From positions 682,001 through 746,000 of the forward strand of contig JAGGDC010000001.1 of the NCBI GenBank assembly GCA_020809425.1: a stretch of 64,000 nucleotides of DNA, read 5' to 3'. The notes under the pieces were generated by a model. That model ran no database searches and was not told where the DNA came from. It saw only the letters and a list, made by a program, of their open reading frames with translations. Made by a program: the position numbers and the translations under genes. Origin of the DNA: Candidatus Synoicihabitans palmerolidicus. Its GTDB lineage: Bacteria > Verrucomicrobiota > Verrucomicrobiia > Opitutales > Opitutaceae. How positions within the stretch are numbered: the stretch's first letter is position 1; each line of letters begins with the position of its first letter. This document shows positions 59,760-64,000 of the stretch, piece by piece.

Positions 59760-60777
59760 GTGGTGGCAAAAATACAACGGCGCATCACCGCCAAGGAACG
59801 CGAGGCGATTCATGCCGGTTTGGCCCAGGGCCCAGGGCAAAAGCGGCGCTCAACTTGCCGCCGCCCTCGGCCGCGACGCCTCGGTGGTCAATCGCGAGAT
59901 CACCCGCAACGGCGAGCGCTCCAGCTACAGCGGCATGGATGCGCAGACTCGCGCTTGCCGTCGGCCCAAGTGCGCCGCGCGCAACAAAGTCGGCGACACT
60001 CCCGCCTTGCGCGACGAGGTGCTGGCCCTGTTTGCCACCGGCGCTACGCCCAAGCCAATCGAAGTCGCCTTGAGACGACGTCATGGCCTTGATCTGACCC
60101 GACGCGTGAGCCACGAAACCATCTACGACTTTATCTACGTCCACTCCAAAGGCTCGGTTAAGAAGGAGTTGATCGCTTATTTGCGGCGCAAGAAGCCCCG
60201 GCGCAGTCCCGCCCCCCGCGCCAAGGGCAAGCTCTCGGGCCAGTTGCCGGGCGCGATCAATATCGGCGAGCGACCCGCTGAGGTAGAGCGCCGGGAAGTG
60301 CCCGAACACTGGGAGGCCGACTTGGTCATGGGTGCGGGCAATCACACCGCCATTTTGGTCATCACCGAACGGGTCTCCCGCTACGTGATGATCGTCCCGT
60401 TGGGCGGCGCCAAAGACGCAATCAGCGTCGCCCACGCTCTCATCCGGGCCTTCAAACGCCTGCCCGCCCACCTGCGCAAGACCCTCACCTACGACAACGG
60501 CCGCGAAATGGCCCAACATGCCGCCTTCTCCCTTGCCACAAAAGGGGCGGTCTACTTCTGCAATCTACACAGCCCTTGGCAGCGCGGTGCGGTCGCGAAT
60601 ATCAACGGTTTGATCCGGGAATACTGCCCTAAAGGCATCGACTTTAACACCGTCACCAAAGGCCAAATCGCCAAAGCGGAGTGGCTACTCAATAATCTCC
60701 CTCGCATCGGGCTCGACGGACAGTCTCCCGCTGAAGTCTTTCATGCTATTATACAAAACAAAAAAACTGTGCACTAG
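59760..60777 (+). pseudogene. IS30 transposase with a 7-bp duplication and a missing catalytic Glu
   Basis: The proper start appears to be GTG/ATG at about 59760 (VAKIQRRITAKEREAIHAGLAQG). A tandem duplication ggcccag/ggcccag at 59822-59835 shifts the frame. From there KSGAQLAAALGRDASVVNREITRNG, HWEADLVMGAGNHTAILVITERVSRYVMIVPL (Asp) and LTYDNGREMAQH (Asp) are open to 60777. The third catalytic residue is normally in the RGxNENTNGL stretch; here the sequence reads RGAVANINGLIREYCPKG, with Ala at the Glu position. It is doubly inactive. A longer open frame from 59566 exists but includes the hairpin and is unlikely to be real. Confidence 0.83.
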
Positions 60778-60859
60778 CCGCTTGACGCCGCCCAACGCAA
60801 ACTTGGTGGGACTTGAGCTCGACGAAAAGAGGTGGCGAATGACGGGGAGTTAAGCTCTA

Positions 60860-61905
60860 TCAAGGGCTGGTGGTGAGCAGGGAGATGAGGGTGTTGATAA
60901 AGGCGTCGGCGTGGGCTTTGGCGCGGCGGTCGGGAGGTGGGGAGGCGCCGTAAATGCGGGTGAGGTTGTCTTCGGCTTGGGCGGAGGCGGTAAAAAGGAG
61001 GTCCTGAACGGTCGTGGACAGTCGAGAGGTGACGGCGGAGCCTAGTTCGAGATGCCAGAGGTCGCTGTCGGCGAAGTAGATGGCGATGGCTTCATCGGGG
61101 GCGAGACCGACGTGTTCAGCCAGGGCGGTGATGGCGGTGCGGTCGTGGGGACGGAAATCGGCGGCGGAAGGTTTTTTCAGCCGCACGAAGAGGCGGTGGC
61201 CGGTGAAGCGTTCCAAGTTTTCGAGTTTGTGGCGGAAGACGGTGTCCCACGTCCAGGTGGTTGGCAGGGTATCGGGTTCGCTGGCGAAAAGGGTGGGTCG
61301 GGCGAGAGGTGCGGCGGCGAGCGCGTCGAAGTCGGGTTGGTGGGCTTCAAATGCCTGGGCGGCGGTGCCTACTCGATGGATACGCACCTGCATGGTATCG
61401 CCGGATTCGATGACGGGCAGGATGTCGAGACCGGTAATTACTTCGCCAAAGACACTGTGGAGAAAGTTGAGGCGGTTGACGGAGCTGAGCGTGATAAAAA
61501 ATTGTGAGCCATTGGTATCGGGACCGCTGTTGGCCATGGATAGAATCCCGGGACGGTCGTGGCGGAGATTGGGAGTGAATTCGTCGGGGACCTCGTATCC
61601 AGGGCCGCCTTCGCCGGTTCCGAGAGGGTCACCGCCCTGCACGACAAAGCCTGGCACGACCCGGTGGAAGGTGAGACCGTTATAAAACGGTTGGCGGGGG
61701 GGGGGGCGGAGCGAGGGTGCCCTCGGCGAGCCCGACGAAGTTGGTGACGGTCAGGGGCGCCTCTTCGGGGAAGAGACGGGCGAGGAGGGTGCCGTGCGGG
61801 GTTTCGATTTCGGCGTAGAGTCCTGGGGCGGTGGGCGGTGGGAGGGCGGCGCCCGAGGAGTGAGGTGAGGCAGCTGTAAACGAAGAAGCGCCGCGACGTG
61901 AGCAT
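60860..61905 (-). pseudogene. Exported cyclophilin-type peptidyl-prolyl isomerase, frameshifted at an 11-G run
   Basis: ATG 61905 starts [18 protein letters not shown], a leader. Another frame continues [52 protein letters not shown]. At the G11 run (61696-61706) the frame changes again to [35 protein letters not shown] and [18 protein letters not shown], the cyclophilin active-site region. A C-terminal extension of about 150 residues ends at 60860. Two indels are needed, one in a homopolymer, which could also be a sequencing error or a slippage switch. It would act in the periplasm. Confidence 0.83.
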
Positions 61906-61921
61906 TTTTGAAGGCAGGAAA

Positions 61922-63326
61922 CTAAGGAAGTTCGACGATGACCGTGGTGCCGAGGTTTCGGCCGGGACTGGTAGCGCGAACTCGTCCGCCGTGGGCTTCG
62001 GCGATCGCTTTAACGATGGCGAGGCCAAGTCCGGAGGTGCTTTCGCCGTTGGTCGGTCGAGAAGAAAGACGTTCGAATTTGCCGAACAGGCGATCTTGGT
62101 CGGAGGGGACCAGACCGACGCGCTCGTCCTGTACTTCAATACGAGGTCCACGCGAGGCCGGACACTCGAGGGTAAGGGTAATGGTTTTGTGCGAGGGGGA
62201 ATATTTTATGGCGTTACTGACAAGATTCTCGAGGAGCTGGCGAAAGCGACGCGGGTCGACGCGGGCGATGATTTGGCCGGCGGGAGGGACCTGGCAAAGA
62301 AGGGTGAGATCTTTGGTGCCGGCGAGCCAGTGATAGTCTGCGACGACGTCCTCGATGAGCACGGCGAGGTCGGTTGGATCGAAGCGAAGATCGAGTCCGC
62401 GGGTTTCATTTTCTGCGTCGGTGAGCAGGTTCTCGACCAGGTGGGAAATACGGCGAGCGGATTCACCGATGCCATTGACGAGTTCGCGGGCAGAGGCGTT
62501 TGGCGGGAGTTCGTGGTCGAGTTCCTGGGCGAGGCCACGGATGGCGTTCAGGGGGTCCCGCACGTCGTGGGCGGCGATGCCGACGAGTTCGGTTTTGAGG
62601 AGGGTGGCTTTGCGCAGCTCGACGTTGGCCTGTTCGAGCGACCGGGCTTGAGTGGCGATAGTGTTGAGTTGGTTGAAGTCTTGGGCGCGCAGCGAGTAGA
62701 TGAGCCGGGAGACGAACCCAAAAATGAGCGCGAAGACCCCGGTCACCACGACATGAGTGGTGACGATGACGGCGTCGGCCTGGGTGAGAGGCAGGGCGAG
62801 GATGAGGGAGCTGCTGAAACCGCCGATAACGAGGAGACTGGTGCGGGGTACTGAAGAAGCAGGACGCGTAGACCCCAATGCCAAGGAGGATGGTGGTGAT
62901 CTGACCGGTGATGCGTTGTTGGACGATGGTGTTGAGCAAGAGGATCAGCAGACAAACAATGGCGATAGTTTGAACTACGATTTGGTCGGACGGGCGGGTA
63001 TCGGAGGGCCCTTCGCGACGCCGAAAGCGCAGGACCACGGCGGTGGTAATGGAGACGACGAGCAGAGCGCTGTGAAGGAAAAGCCACTCGCGGAGGGCGG
63101 AGTTCAATGTCCAGGCACCGTTGCGCCAAAGAAGGAAATCCTGCACGGCGAGGAGCAGGACACTGAGGATCATGGCAAGCGCGTTGAGGAGCTTGGTGCG
63201 GTGAAGGTTGTCCCACGTGATCTCGCGGCTAAATGCGGTGGCCAATGCCGGATCTGGTTCGGCGAAAAAAGTGGTGCGCCAGCGATTGGGCGCGGCGCGA
63301 GAGGCAGAAGAGGGGGGAGCGGGCAT
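61922..63326 (-). pseudogene. Membrane sensor histidine kinase, one frameshift
   Basis: ATG 63326 begins a soluble segment, then helices LLNALAMILSVLLLAVQDFL, LFLHSALLVVSITTAVVLRF, VVQTIAIVCLLILLLNTIV and ITTILLGIGVYASCFF. Near 62855 the frame shifts, and RTSLLVIGGFSSSLILALPL and VVTGVFALIFGFVSRLIYSL follow. Then come the HisKA box LVGIAAHDVRDPLNAIRGLA with the phosphorylated His and the ATPase motifs ENLVSNAIKYS (N box) and [19 protein letters not shown] (G2 box). The G1 box reads VQDERVGL, with Arg where Gly is usual. No response regulator is adjacent. The 3' 320 codons could still make an incomplete kinase. Confidence 0.87.
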
Positions 63327-63447
63327 GAGACTTCTGGGTGGAATATCCGACGGGGTTAAAACGATGACAGCGATGAAGTGTGTGGCAAGTTTAGCTGTAA
63401 TTGCGGGATGGTCTTTCGTTACCGGGAAAATGTGTCAGGGTGGTCGA

Positions 63448-64000
63448 ATGTTGAAATCAGTGGTGCGAGTGATGGCGATCGTGTGCAGTGGCATGGCGGG
63501 ACTAGTGGTGATGGCGAAGGCCGCCCCGGTGGATTATTATCTGCCGGAGGGCGGGCCTTATGATCAGCGCGTGCCGACTCCGGAGCAGTATCTGGGGTTC
63601 GAGGTAGGTGAGTGGCACCTCCGGCCGGATCAGATTGAGGGGTATTTGAAGGCGTTGGTGGCCGCGATGCCGGAACGGGCGCGAGGGGAAGCGATCGGGC
63701 GAACTTACGAGCAGCGAGCGTTGATGCAGCTGGTGGTCGCGGAGGAGGCACGGTTACAGAATTTGGATGCGGTGCGGCAGGCGCACTTGGCGATGGGACC
63801 CGTGGCCAAGCGCCCGGTCGTGGTGAATCTGGGGTATTCGATCCACGGCAACGAGTCGTCGGGCGCGAATGCGGCGGTGATGGTGGCGTATTGGTTGGTC
63901 GCGTCGGAGGGCGAGGCGGCGGTGGCGGTGCGACGGGATGTGGTGGTGTTGTTGGATCCGTTGGATCCGATGTTTAACCCGGACGGGTTGGCGCGTTTTG
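63448..64000 (+). CDS. M14 zinc carboxypeptidase, N-terminal part (runs off window)
   Basis: ATG 63448 begins MLKSVVRVMAIVCSGMAGLVVMAKA, a signal peptide with cleavage after AKA. The frame stays open to the window end, 184 codons. PVDYYLPEGGPYDQRVPTPEQYLGFEVGEWHLRPDQI is the N-terminal segment typical of secreted verrucomicrobial and bacteroidete M14 peptidases. YSIHGNESSGANA carries zinc ligands His133 and Glu136, and LLDPLDPMFNPDGLARF the substrate-binding Asn-Pro-Asp-Gly motif. It is intact as far as visible and would digest peptides in the periplasm or outside. Confidence 0.87.
   Translation, partial: MLKSVVRVMAIVCSGMAGLVVMAKAAPVDYYLPEGGPYDQRVPTPEQYLGFEVGEWHLRPDQIEGYLKALVAAMPERARGEAIGRTYEQRALMQLVVAEEARLQNLDAVRQAHLAMGPVAKRPVVVNLGYSIHGNESSGANAAVMVAYWLVASEGEAAVAVRRDVVVLLDPLDPMFNPDGLARF

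Larger units (their letters stand above)
59506..60783 (+). mobile_element. IS30-family element
   Basis: Left end cagtccaaaactgagtgcacag and right end actgtgcactagccgc share an inverted GTGCACAG core. Between them lies one IS30-type transposase. Ends are approximate. A perfect 25-bp-arm hairpin lies between the left end and the transposase start. The same element's two ends, without the middle, are found at 44618-44815. Confidence 0.8.

Noticed and set aside
59566..59760. Upstream extension of the IS30 transposase frame
   Set aside because: It would translate the IS left end and the 25-bp hairpin; the conserved N-terminus (IQRRITAKEREAIHAGLAQG) lies in another frame just downstream.
61898..62854. 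318-residue plus-strand open frame
   Set aside because: Antisense shadow of the histidine kinase; no family motif.

Overview
The window looks like part of a chromosome from a Verrucomicrobiota bacterium, most plausibly the Opitutaceae. The basis is the moderately high G+C, the mix of families (AI-2E permease, DUF481 porin-like protein, DUF1223, a verrucomicrobial-type TPR protein next to nadA, Gfo/Idh oxidoreductase with a twin-arginine leader) and Gram-negative envelope genes such as lpxR. The assignment is inferred; no marker here is decisive. The dominant feature is decay. About half of the protein genes are broken by 1-nt or short indels, in-frame stops or insertion sequences (IS), while most long housekeeping genes are uninterrupted (gltX, dinG, argH, mutL, glgP, a nadA-containing ORF, fur, a P1B ATPase). 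With dense IS copies, this resembles a recently host-restricted, genome-reducing symbiont. Opitutaceae symbionts of tunicates would be one precedent, but I cannot show the host or species.

Layout. 1-2.3 kb: ECF sigma-factor remnant cut by IS-A copy 1 (a DDE element of ISNCY-like type). 2.3-7.2 kb: MBL-fold nuclease, zinc-ribbon protein, AI-2E permease, tRNA-Arg, ribosome-associated HPF-type protein, SDR oxidoreductase, broken RluA pseudouridine synthase. 7.2-13.4 kb: a 3.9-kb shattered subtilisin/TPPII-like peptidase, an M14 peptidase and gltX. 13.4-18.7 kb: a decayed glycosyltransferase cluster (two GT2, one GT4, one GT1) with a broken HprK-like kinase. 18.8-24.4 kb: TPR protein, PP2C phosphatase, DinG-type helicase, P1B-4 metal ATPase. 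24.6-28.7 kb: an IS island (ISAs1 fragment, IS-A copy 2, IS701) ending inside lpxR. 28.7-39.2 kb: decayed methyltransferase, two tandem-repeat arrays in front of an intact DUF481 outer-membrane protein, then a run of pseudogenes (DUF1223, DUF429, aldo/keto reductase, MTA/SAH nucleosidase, Gfo/Idh, NUDIX, dienelactone hydrolase) with an IS630. 39.2-41.9 kb: tRNA-Met, a 109-bp palindromic MITE, and fur/TPR-nadA. 41.9-44.8 kb: second IS island (ISAs1 fragment, IS-A copy 3, IS30 ends). 44.8-55.6 kb: broken hybrid kinase, argH, broken MFS and lipoprotein genes, mutL, glgP, broken YdbH-like gene. 55.6-60.8 kb: third IS island (ISAs1, IS3 twice, IS30) around an FKBP isomerase. 60.8-64 kb: broken cyclophilin, broken histidine kinase, and the start of an M14 carboxypeptidase that runs off the window.

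What survives intact covers translation (gltX, tRNAs, HPF), DNA repair (mutL, dinG), NAD and arginine synthesis (nadA, argH), glycogen use (glgP), metal handling (fur, P1B-4 ATPase) and some envelope proteins. Regulation (sigma factor, kinases), surface glycans, secreted peptidases and catabolic enzymes are being lost. I did not find a convincing new multi-gene defence or biosynthetic system. The most interesting signals are the lesion pattern and its short tandem duplications, the MITE made from one IS end, a frame break shared by all IS-A copies, the GGGGTTAGA and 14-bp arrays upstream of the DUF481 gene, the TPR-NadA fused ORF, and a palindrome shared by two convergent glycosyltransferase genes.
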